Shown: positions 1-6,305 of the stretch, in pieces | How positions within the stretch are numbered: position 1 is the stretch's first letter | Layout: each line of letters begins with the position of its first letter | NCBI GenBank assembly: GCA_944359735.1 | Contig: CALVTA010000048.1 | Span: forward strand, 1-8,965 | Direction: 5' to 3' | DNA length: 8,965 nt | From: an uncultured Bacilli bacterium | Lineage (GTDB): Bacteria; Bacillota_I; Bacilli_A; RF39; UBA660 | Notes under the pieces: generated by a model | The model's input: only the letters and a program-made list of their open reading frames with translations | Told to the model about the DNA's origin: nothing | The model's database searches: none | Translations under genes and position numbers: made by a program

Positions 1-6
1 TTTGTC

Positions 7-43
7 GTGATACTAAATTATACTAGTATCACTTTTGTTTTGT
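7..43 (+). terminator. Intrinsic terminator of an upstream plus-strand gene
   Basis: A perfect 9-bp inverted repeat (GTGATACTA at 7-15 pairs with TAGTATCAC at 24-32, 8-nt loop) is followed on the plus strand by a T-rich tract broken by two G residues. This is the layout of a Rho-independent terminator. The gene it would serve lies to the left of the window and is not visible. Confidence 0.65.
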
Positions 44-72
44 CTGTTTTTTAACGCAATTTCCTTATATAT

Positions 73-100
73 AAAAAAGCCATAGTATTAAATACTATGG
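73..100 (-). terminator. Intrinsic terminator after the membrane-anchored acidic protein gene
   Basis: The arms CCATAGTA (80-87) and TACTATGG (93-100) form an 8-bp stem that extends with A-T pairs. Read on the minus strand it is followed by six T residues (78-73). It starts 12 bases past the stop codon of the minus-strand gene ending at 112, so it is the natural terminator of that gene. Confidence 0.75.
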
Positions 101-111
101 TCTTTTAAAAT

Positions 112-1197
112 CTAATCTAGTTTTTGTTGTAATTCTTTTAATTTAGATAGAAATTCATTAGTTTTCTTAATTTCCTCATCAAATTTTTGATAATTGGCGG
201 TATTTTCTAATTCCAGAGTTGTATTTTTATTAACTGGTTCTTCCTCAATGCCATAAATTGGGCTGATAATAGGGCTAGGATGATAAATTCCTTTCTTTTC
301 TTGGTAAGGAATAGTATTCTTTTTTTCTTCTTTCGCACCTAGGAAGTCATCAATAGATATTTTATTTTCTTTCTTTTGATCTTCTTCTACAGTTAAAACC
401 TCTATATTTTCTTTACTATCTCTATATCGTTCTTCTAATTCTTTAATACTTATTGGCTCATTTCCATCATCTTGATACTGGGTAATTTCATTTTGTTCCG
501 TTAATGTTTTGCCTTTAGCAAGAAGTTCATCTAAGCTTATAATAGCATTTTCTTCTTGTTCAGTTTCATATTTTGTAAGTTGAATATTCTCAGAAGTGCC
601 TTCATTTTCAAGTTTTTTTAATTCTTCAGTAATTCTTTCTAATTCTTGTTTAGCTTCTGTTTTTGTGTAAACTTCATCTTTATATTTTATTATTTCTTCT
701 TCATTTTTAGGACTAGACACTGGTGTTATAACTGTTGGCTCTACTATTTCTACTTTCTCCTCAAATTTATCATTAAGAATCAAACTATCATTAGTAGAAA
801 CAACTTGTGGTGTGGCATTAACAATAACTGGTTGTATTTCAATAGGACTTGCTACTTCTTTATTTATAGCAATTTCAGGAATTTCTTCAGCTGCAGGGGT
901 AGTAACAACATTAGGTTTAGGAGTTTCTATTTTTTGAACATTTGTCACTTCTTCTACTTTTGTTGTTTCTTTAGTTTCAGTTAAAGTTCTTTCTTCTTCC
1001 TTATTAGCCTTCGCAACTTCTTCAACTAATTTGTTTAGTTCCATTGTATTATTTTGGAGTTTTTTCTTCTCATCGTGTTTTTTCATAAACTCTAAAAACC
1101 AAAGAATAAAATATACAAATAATATTATCCCTATAATCGCTAAAACTATTAAGACCTCTTTAGTCGCTAAAAAATCCAATATATTTTCTATATTCAT
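112..1197 (-). CDS. Membrane-anchored, Glu/Lys-rich cytoplasmic protein of unknown function
   Basis: A 361-residue protein that I do not recognise by family. It has one N-terminal membrane helix (about residues 15-35) followed by KKHDEKKK, which places the long C-terminal part in the cytoplasm. That part is rich in Glu, Lys, Thr and Pro, with a likely coiled-coil stretch around 180-200 and probable disorder elsewhere. Three similar short motifs recur about 30 residues apart: ISLDELL (220-226), ISIKELE (249-255) and ISIDDFL (280-286). A distinct patch, HPSPIISPIYGIEEE (306-320), stands out from the low-complexity background. A helical tail closes the protein (338-360). The chosen ATG at 1197 has AGAGGTG six bases upstream; the in-frame GTG at 1206 overlaps that ribosome site and is less likely. 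The architecture suggests a scaffold or adaptor at the membrane, as in some division or envelope proteins, but this is inference. The gene is divergent from the flippase gene and shares its array-bearing upstream region. Confidence 0.85.
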   Translation of the reverse strand: MNIENILDFLATKEVLIVLAIIGIILFVYFILWFLEFMKKHDEKKKLQNNTMELNKLVEEVAKANKEEERTLTETKETTKVEEVTNVQKIETPKPNVVTTPAAEEIPEIAINKEVASPIEIQPVIVNATPQVVSTNDSLILNDKFEEKVEIVEPTVITPVSSPKNEEEIIKYKDEVYTKTEAKQELERITEELKKLENEGTSENIQLTKYETEQEENAIISLDELLAKGKTLTEQNEITQYQDDGNEPISIKELEERYRDSKENIEVLTVEEDQKKENKISIDDFLGAKEEKKNTIPYQEKKGIYHPSPIISPIYGIEEEPVNKNTTLELENTANYQKFDEEIKKTNEFLSKLKELQQKLD

Positions 1198-1262
1198 AAA
1201 TAGCACCTCTTACTACATTTTATATAGATAAGTTTAGCACAGCATTTAGTATTAGAAAAGTA

Positions 1263-1357
1263 GTTACATAAAATTTTACAATGTTTTTTACATTTCTTTT
1301 ACAAAAAAATTTACAATTATTTACGAACATATTTTTACATATTTTTTAAGTTTTACA
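1263..1357. promoter_or_regulatory. Array of about eight TTTACA hexamers, mostly at 10-12 bp spacing, in a divergent intergenic region
   Basis: TTTACA or one-mismatch versions start at 1263 (GTTACA), 1275, 1287, 1298, 1310, 1320 (TTTACG), 1334 and 1352. The first six are spaced 12, 12, 11, 12 and 10 bp, about one DNA turn, so they lie on one face of the helix. From established knowledge, Bacillus PhoP binds TT(A/C/T)ACA direct repeats about 11 bp apart, and WalR binds TGTWAH-N5-TGTWAH, whose reverse complement is of the same type. The array lies between two divergent genes, and the last copy sits just upstream of a TATATA-like -10 candidate (1362-1367) before the flippase start. The regulator is inferred, not shown. 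The extreme AT-richness could produce some copies by chance, but not easily the regular spacing. Confidence 0.55.
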
Positions 1358-1384
1358 TTCATATATATAAGTAGGTGATTTTAA

Positions 1385-2680
1385 ATGAAAAAGGAAACTT
1401 TTATAAAATCAACAATTATTCTCATTATTGGTGGTTTTTTAACAAAAGCTTTAGGAATGATTATTAAAATAGTAATGAGTAGACTAATGGGTAGTGAAGG
1501 TATTGGTTTATATATGTTGGTATTACCTACTTTCTCCTTATTGATTGGTCTATGTCAGTTTGGAATTCCAACTGCTTTATCAAAGTTAATAGCAGAAGAC
1601 TCTAAGAATAATAAAAGACTTCTTTTTTCTCTACTTCCTATATCTTTAATAATTAATATTATAATAATTTCTTTTGTTATTGTTATTGCCCCTACTCTTG
1701 CCTTTAACTTTTTACATGAAGAGCGTGCTCTACTTCCTATTCTTGCTATCTGTGTAGTTTTACCTTTAACTAGTACTTCTAGTATTTTAAGAAGTTATTT
1801 CTTTGGTAAACAACAGATGTTACCACATGTTACTTCTAATGTTTTAGAAGATATTATAAGACTTATTTTAATTATTATAGGAGTTCCTATTTTTATAAAT
1901 AAAGGCTTAGAAGTTGCTGTTACTTTTGTAATATTAACTAATATTATTAGTGAACTTTCATCTATTTTAGTTTTATTTTTCTTCTTACCAAAGAATCTAA
2001 CGATAAAGAAAAAAGATCTTGCTTTCAATAAAGGTTATGCTAAAGAAGCGATGAATATAAGTATACCTTCTACAGCAAGTCGTCTTATTGGGTCCTTTGG
2101 ATACTTTTTAGAACCGATAATACTAACAAATGCTTTAACATATGTAGGGTATAGTTCTAATTTTATTGTAACAGAATACGGTGTTATTAGTGGTTTTGTT
2201 ATGCCACTTTTACTTTTACCATCTTTCTTTACAATGGCAATAAGTCAAGCTTTACTACCTATTATATCAAAAGCAACTAGTAATAAACATTATAATTATG
2301 CTAAGAAAAAATTAAAACAAGCGATTGTAATATCTCTTTTAATAGGAGTCCCTGCCTCTCTTGCTCTTGCTATATTTCCTGAGTTCTTCTTAGGATTAAT
2401 TTATAATACTCATGAAGGAGTCGCTTATATGAGATTTCTCGCCCCTATTTGTATTTTGCAATATATCCAAGCTCCTTTATCTGCCTGTTTAGATGCTATG
2501 GGCTTAACTAAATTGGGACTTAAGGCAACTATTGCAGGGACTCTTATTAGAACCATCTTCCTACTTATTTTCTCTTTATTAAAAATAGGAATGTGGGGAC
2601 TTATCTTCTCAACAAGTTTAAATGTAATATTTACAACCTTCTATAACTTATATCAAGTTAAAATAAGTCTAAAAAAATAA
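1385..2680 (+). CDS. SpoVB/MATE-type lipid-linked oligosaccharide flippase
   Basis: A 431-residue polytopic membrane protein with about 12 hydrophobic helices. The N-terminal region resembles SpoVB and other polysaccharide-biosynthesis flippases of the MOP superfamily: STIILIIGGFLTKALG near residues 9-24, then an amphipathic SRLMGSEGIGLYML segment and CQFGIPTALSKLIAE. Family members move lipid-linked sugar precursors, such as peptidoglycan lipid II or spore-cortex and capsule intermediates, across the cytoplasmic membrane. Bacillus SpoVB is about 518 residues with up to 14 helices, so this copy is shorter at its C-terminal end but ends in a natural stop. The ATG has AGGTGAT five bases upstream. 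It is transcribed away from the TTTACA array. Whether the role is sporulation or general wall synthesis cannot be told from sequence; MurJ-like function is the main alternative. Confidence 0.85.
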   Translation: MKKETFIKSTIILIIGGFLTKALGMIIKIVMSRLMGSEGIGLYMLVLPTFSLLIGLCQFGIPTALSKLIAEDSKNNKRLLFSLLPISLIINIIIISFVIVIAPTLAFNFLHEERALLPILAICVVLPLTSTSSILRSYFFGKQQMLPHVTSNVLEDIIRLILIIIGVPIFINKGLEVAVTFVILTNIISELSSILVLFFFLPKNLTIKKKDLAFNKGYAKEAMNISIPSTASRLIGSFGYFLEPIILTNALTYVGYSSNFIVTEYGVISGFVMPLLLLPSFFTMAISQALLPIISKATSNKHYNYAKKKLKQAIVISLLIGVPASLALAIFPEFFLGLIYNTHEGVAYMRFLAPICILQYIQAPLSACLDAMGLTKLGLKATIAGTLIRTIFLLIFSLLKIGMWGLIFSTSLNVIFTTFYNLYQVKISLKK

Positions 2681-2690
2681 AATCAGACTT

Positions 2691-3851
2691 ATTAAAAGAG
2701 AATATTTAACTAAACTTATTGATGTTATGAATACTCCAGATATAAAAGTTATTACTGGGGTCAGACGTTCTGGTAAATCAAAACTACTAGAGATGTTTAA
2801 AGAATATATAGTTAAAAATGTTGATAATAGTAATATCATATATATTAATTTTAGTTGTCCTGAAAATGAATACTTAAAAGGATATCATGAACTATATAAC
2901 TATATAGAATCAAAATATATCGAAGGTAAAAAGAACTTTGTCTTAATAGATGAAGTGCAAATGTGTGAAGTTTTTGAAAATGCTATAAATGGATTACATG
3001 CTAAAGAAAAATATGATATTTATATAACCGGTTCTAATGCTTTTTTTATTAAGTGATTTAGCAACTCCTTTTACAGTAAGAACATTTGAAATAGAGGTTT
3101 TTCCCTTCTCTTATAAAGAATTTTTAGAATATTATGAACTTGATAATACTAGTGATTCTTTTGATAAATATGTTTTAGAAGGAGAATTATCAGGTTCTTA
3201 TTTATATAAAAACATGGAAAATAAATACACATATATCGATAATGTTTATAAAACTTTAATTGTTAGAGATATTGTAGAAAGAAATAAGATTAAAAATCTA
3301 CCTTTAATGGATTCTATTAGTGACTTTTTGATGGATAATATTTCTAATTTAACTACTTATAGGACTATTGCTAATACTCTTAATTCAAACAAAATAGAAG
3401 CTAACGATAAAACAGTTGGACTATAGCTTTTGCATTTTATAAAATTAGAAGATTTAATATCCAAGGTAAAAAATATTTGGCTTCTCAAGATAAATATTAT
3501 CTATCTGACCATTCTTTTAAGTATGCAAAACTTGGTACTAAGAATATGAATTATGGAAGAATCTATGAAAATATAGTTGCAATAGAATTATTAAGACGTG
3601 GGTATGAAGTATATGTTGGAGTTTTATATAATAAGGAAATAGATTTTGTTGCAACTAAAAGAGATGAGAAAATATATATTCAAGTTTCTGATAATATAGA
3701 AGATACTAAAATATTTGAAAGAGAAACAAAATCATTACTTAATATAAAAGATGCTTATCCTAAAATCTTAATAGCAAGAACTAAGCATGATACTTACCAA
3801 TACGAAGGAATACAAATCATTGATATTGAAAATTGGCTAAATAACAATTGA
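2691..3851 (+). pseudogene. Decayed AAA ATPase with DUF4143 (AAA_14) architecture
   Basis: Conceptual joining of three frames gives about 387 residues, normal for this family of uncharacterised ATP-binding proteins. Visible parts in order are: an N-terminal IKREYLTKLI segment; Walker A GVRRSGKS (from about 2757); Walker B FVLIDEVQ (about 2938-2961); the sensor-like YITGSNA (about 3019-3039); a winged-helix-like TYRTIANTLNSN; and the C-terminal DUF4143 part containing EIDFVATKRDEKIYIQVS. Three lesions are visible. First, the codon expected to be the start is CTT (2688-2690), and no ATG, GTG or TTG lies in frame before 2727. Second, an extra T in the seven-T run at 3041-3047 shifts the frame and gives TGA at 3054. 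Third, near 3420 a short out-of-frame deletion of roughly seven residues' worth, compared with the family as I remember it, gives TAG at 3424. The gene is unlikely to make active protein. Confidence 0.85.
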
Positions 3852-3877
3852 AAACTTAGTACTTTAAATGATATAAT
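3848..3877 (+). promoter_or_regulatory. Strong sigma-A-type promoter of the candidate small RNA
   Basis: TTGAAA (3848-3853, five of six bases of the -35 consensus), an 18-bp spacer and a perfect TATAAT (3872-3877), with an extended -10 TGA directly before it (3869-3871). It overlaps the stop codon of the ATPase pseudogene. A start point near 3884-3886 is expected, directly before the folded element. No reading frame on this strand follows within 300 bases, which points to an RNA product. Confidence 0.7.
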
Positions 3878-3883
3878 TATTAT

Positions 3884-3956
3884 ATAAGAACTCTGTTCTA
3901 TCCGAAGCTTTACGACCAGTTCGTAAAAGGCTTATGTAGGAAGAATGGAGTTTTTT
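3884..3956 (+). ncRNA. Candidate structured small RNA of about 70 nt, unknown family
   Basis: The basal stem pairs 3889-3903 with 3939-3952: fourteen pairs including two G-U, with one bulged A at 3900. It can extend by a few more pairs into the U-tract. An apical hairpin pairs AAGC plus TTTACGA (3905-3915) with TCGTAAA (3921-3927) and GCTT (3930-3933), leaving a CCAGT loop and an AG bulge. An unpaired ATGTA (3934-3938) sits at the junction. Six T residues (3951-3956) follow, so the molecule would terminate itself. A near-consensus promoter lies immediately upstream. The only start codon in its 3' half (3934) is followed at once by TAG, so it is not an evident small mRNA. I do not recognise it as 6S, SRP, tmRNA, tRNA or a known riboswitch. 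An alternative is an elaborate terminator, but the dedicated promoter argues for an independent transcript. Confidence 0.55.
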
Positions 3957-4206
3957 ATTCTATTATTTTTATTTTATCAATCTTCTCTAACTCTTTACTC
4001 TCTTTATGATTAGCATAAATAATCCTTGCTACCAATACTCCGTAAATAAGACTGGTCGCATAAAATTCTTCTTTATTATTAAGAGAAATATTATTCTCTA
4101 CTATATTTACATTATATAAAGTATTAACTGTATAAGCTCCACTTATTAATCCTAAAACTGTACTATTAAACTTTATATTTCTAACTATGCTTTTAATTTT
4201 TTTCAT
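3955..4206 (-). CDS. Small predicted membrane protein of unknown function
   Basis: An 83-residue protein. It has a basic N-terminus (MKKIKSIVRNIKF), a moderately hydrophobic segment around residues 14-31, a clearer membrane helix around 49-65 (ATSLIYGVLVARIIYA), and a charged C-terminal tail ending in KIDKIKIIE. Two helices with a short polar loop would make a hairpin-type membrane protein. The ATG at 4206 has AAAGGTGA four bases upstream, which supports translation. It is divergent from the response-regulator gene with only 49 bases between the starts, so the two promoters must overlap or lie back to back. This makes co-regulation with the two-component system plausible. Its stop codon lies under the U-tract of the candidate small RNA coming from the other strand. 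No family is recognised. Confidence 0.7.
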   Translation of the reverse strand: MKKIKSIVRNIKFNSTVLGLISGAYTVNTLYNVNIVENNISLNNKEEFYATSLIYGVLVARIIYANHKESKELEKIDKIKIIE

Positions 4207-4224
4207 TTCTTCACCTTTTACTTA

Positions 4225-4233
4225 TGATATAAT
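4225..4233 (+). promoter_or_regulatory. Extended -10 promoter of the two-component operon
   Basis: TGATATAAT is a TGn extension plus a perfect TATAAT (4228-4233). The -35 position (around 4205-4210) has no clear consensus, as is common for extended -10 promoters. A start near 4240 would leave a leader of about 16 bases containing AGAGGTGG, just before the TTG start codon at 4256. Confidence 0.55.
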
Positions 4234-4255
4234 ATATGCCAAAGAGGTGGTAGTT

Positions 4256-4927
4256 TTGCAAAAAGTAAAGATTCTAATCGTAGATGATGAAGAAAATATT
4301 AGAGAGGTTATTAAAGAGTATTCTATTTTAGAAGGTTATGAAGTTAAGGAAGCAGACTCTGGTGTTAAAGCTTTAGAACTATTAAATAGTGAAAAGTTTG
4401 ATTTAATGATTTTAGATATAATGATGCCTATTATGGATGGATTTACTCTACTTAATAGTATTCCTAAAGAAAAAAAGATACCTACTATAATATTATCTGC
4501 AAGGGATGATGAAGTTGATAAATTAGAAGGTTTTGATAGAGGTATAGATGACTATTTATGTAAACCTTTCTCTCCTCGTGAGTTAATGGCTAGAGTAAAA
4601 GCAATTATAAAAAGAACGAAAACAGAGACTAGTCTTTATACTTATAAAGATTTGGTTGTTAATTTTCTAGAGCATACAGTTAAGATTAATAATAAAGAAA
4701 TAAAGATCACACCTAAAGAATTTGAGATATTAAAATATTTTATTAATAATAAAAGAATTGCTATCTCAAGAGAACAACTTTTAAATAAAATTTGGGGCTA
4801 TGACTTTTATGGTGATGATAGAACTGTTGATACTCATATTAAGATGTTAAGAAATAATCTAAATAATTATAGGAACTTAATTATTACTGTTAGAGGAATA
4901 GGATATAAATTTGATGATGAAAAATAG
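4256..4927 (+). CDS. OmpR/PhoB-family response regulator
   Basis: A 223-residue DNA-binding response regulator. The receiver domain (about 1-115) shows the acidic pair D10-D11, the phosphoacceptor D54 in LILDIMMPIMDG, the switch Ser81 in LSARDD, and the invariant K103-P104 in LCKPFSP. The C-terminal winged-helix domain (about 125-222) contains ITPKEFEILKYF, the recognition-helix region DRTVDTHIKMLRNNL and the terminal VRGIGYKF, all typical of the OmpR class. The start is probably TTG at 4256 (MQKVKILIVDDEE): AGAGGTGG ends about six bases upstream, and the length then fits the family. Upstream in-frame codons run into the promoter. It overlaps the kinase gene, so both are cotranscribed. Direct targets are unknown. 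OmpR-class proteins bind tandem hexamers about 11 bp apart, so the TTTACA array at 1263-1357 is a candidate target, though this is inference. Confidence 0.95.
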   Translation: MQKVKILIVDDEENIREVIKEYSILEGYEVKEADSGVKALELLNSEKFDLMILDIMMPIMDGFTLLNSIPKEKKIPTIILSARDDEVDKLEGFDRGIDDYLCKPFSPRELMARVKAIIKRTKTETSLYTYKDLVVNFLEHTVKINNKEIKITPKEFEILKYFINNKRIAISREQLLNKIWGYDFYGDDRTVDTHIKMLRNNLNNYRNLIITVRGIGYKFDDEK

Positions 4928-6293
4928 TCTTGCAACAAAAATATTTAAATATCTAGCCATATTTTCTCTTTGTATTCTTTTATTTCTATTCTTTTTTCAA
5001 GTAATTTTTATTAATACTTTTTATGAATGGACTAAAACAAGAACAATTAAGAATCTTTCTAAAAATATTTTAATTACAGAAAAAGATACTTCTTTATATG
5101 ATAAACTTGATAAAATATCTTATAAAGAGAATGTCTGTATTGAACTTAGTAATAATGAAGGAGAAAATTTATATTCTAGTCGTGGCAATAATTGTCGTTT
5201 GAGAACTAAAATGATCAAAAGAAAGTTTATACTTAGTAATAAAAAGACTAAAACTTATGATTTAGTTAATACTTTTACTAAAGAGAAAAGTATTATGAGT
5301 GCTACTAAGCTTAGTGATAACTTATATATATTTATTTCTACTTCTTTAATTCCTTTAAACTCTACTATTAATATTATAGAGAAACAGTTAATAATTGTTA
5401 GTATTGTAGTTTTATTATTTAGTATAGTCGTCGCATATTTCATTTCTAAAAGATTATCAAATCCTATTATTAAAATATCTAAAGCAGCACAGTTAATTGC
5501 TAAAGGAAAAATGAGTACTAAATTTGAAACTACTAGTGATATTAAGGAATTAATAGAATTAACTGATTCTTTAAACTCTATGAAAGTAGAACTTTCTAAA
5601 ACAGAAGAGTTACAAAAAGATTTAATGGCTAATATTTCTCATGATCTTAAAACACCTCTTACAATGATTAAAGCTTATGCTGAATTAATTAAAGATATTA
5701 ATATTAATAATAAGGAGAAATGTATAGATAATTTGAGTATTATTATTGAAGAAGTTGATAGACTTACTGATTTAGTCAATGATATTTTGACTTTAACTAA
5801 AGTTGAGAATGAGTTGGATAAGCTTAATAAAAAAGAATTTGATTTAATTAAGTTAATAAAAAAAGTAATAAATCATCATAATATATATGTTATTAAAGAA
5901 GGATATAAGATTTTATTTATTCATACTGGTATTGATACTTTAATTATTGAAGCTGATAAAAAGAAGATAGAGCAAGTGATTTATAATCTATTAAATAATG
6001 CTCTAAATTATACTGGTGATGACAAAACTGTAACTATAAGAATAGTAGATTATGATAATTATTTTAAAATTATGGTTAGTGATAGTGGTAAAGGTATTAA
6101 TAAAAAAGAAATTGATCATATTTTTGATAAGTATTACCGTAGTAAAAAGAACCATAAACGCTATATTTATGGAACTGGACTAGGTCTATCTATTGTAAAA
6201 AATATTTTGTTACTCCATAATTATAATTATGGTGTTACTTCTAAAAAGAATAAGGGAACAACATTTTATTTTGAAATAAAGAAAGAAGGTTAA
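4914..6293 (+). CDS. Membrane sensor histidine kinase, partner of the upstream response regulator
   Basis: A 459-residue HisKA-type sensor kinase. It has one membrane helix at about 13-33, an extracytoplasmic sensor region of about 125 residues (34-158), a second helix at about 159-177, and a HAMP linker beginning KRLSNPI. The phosphoacceptor H243 sits in ISHDLKTPLT. The ATPase domain shows the N box (QVIYNLLNNALNY), G1 (DSGKGI), F box (FDKYYR) and G2 (GTGLGLSIV). All catalytic boxes are intact. The sensor region has exactly two cysteines (C75 and C94), which could form a disulfide. The signal is unknown. The ATG at 4914 overlaps the regulator gene by 14 bases; ATG 4917 is equally possible. 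The gene ends head-on with rsmD, the two sharing stop-codon bases. Confidence 0.95.
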   Translation: MMKNSLATKIFKYLAIFSLCILLFLFFFQVIFINTFYEWTKTRTIKNLSKNILITEKDTSLYDKLDKISYKENVCIELSNNEGENLYSSRGNNCRLRTKMIKRKFILSNKKTKTYDLVNTFTKEKSIMSATKLSDNLYIFISTSLIPLNSTINIIEKQLIIVSIVVLLFSIVVAYFISKRLSNPIIKISKAAQLIAKGKMSTKFETTSDIKELIELTDSLNSMKVELSKTEELQKDLMANISHDLKTPLTMIKAYAELIKDININNKEKCIDNLSIIIEEVDRLTDLVNDILTLTKVENELDKLNKKEFDLIKLIKKVINHHNIYVIKEGYKILFIHTGIDTLIIEADKKKIEQVIYNLLNNALNYTGDDKTVTIRIVDYDNYFKIMVSDSGKGINKKEIDHIFDKYYRSKKNHKRYIYGTGLGLSIVKNILLLHNYNYGVTSKKNKGTTFYFEIKKEG

Positions 6294-6305
6294 TCTTTCT
6301 TTTTT
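6278..6305. terminator. Likely bidirectional terminator over overlapping stop codons
   Basis: AAAGAAAGA (6278-6286) pairs perfectly with TCTTTCTTT (6294-6302) around a 7-base loop (6287-6293) that holds the stop codons of both converging genes. On the plus strand the stem runs into T6 at 6300-6305; on the minus strand the 3' side is only mildly T-rich. The stem has just three G-C pairs, so its strength is uncertain. Confidence 0.5.

Noticed and set aside
646..1231. Plus-strand open frames of 112 and 66 codons opposite the membrane-anchored protein gene
   Set aside because: Their translations are Phe/Tyr/Cys-rich, as expected from the antisense of Glu/Lys-rich codons. No ribosome site supports them.
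1263..1357. The TTTACA array as a CRISPR or replication-origin iteron set
   Set aside because: The units are 6 bp at about 11-bp period with no spacers of CRISPR size. No replication gene is nearby, and regulator half-sites explain the spacing better.
1795..2028. Minus-strand open frame inside the flippase gene
   Set aside because: It is antisense to a well-supported membrane protein and has no start signals.
2662..2693. Inverted repeat at the flippase stop as a terminator
   Set aside because: The arms pair (9 bp), but the loop is 14 bases and no T-tract follows on the plus strand.
3031..3056. Programmed frameshifting in the ATPase gene
   Set aside because: A second out-of-frame deletion near 3420 and the lost start codon point to decay.
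3889..3957. The structured element as a riboswitch or leader for the two-component genes
   Set aside because: The element ends in a U-tract about 300 bases before the regulator, which has its own TGATATAAT promoter.
4051..4058. ACTGGTCG complements the loop region CGACCAGT of the candidate small RNA (3913-3920)
   Set aside because: The small membrane protein's mRNA is read from the minus strand, so it carries the same sequence as the RNA and not its complement. An 8-base match is also weak.
5255..5443. Minus-strand open frame inside the kinase gene
   Set aside because: It is antisense to the sensor and second membrane helix, whose own frame is intact and family-like.
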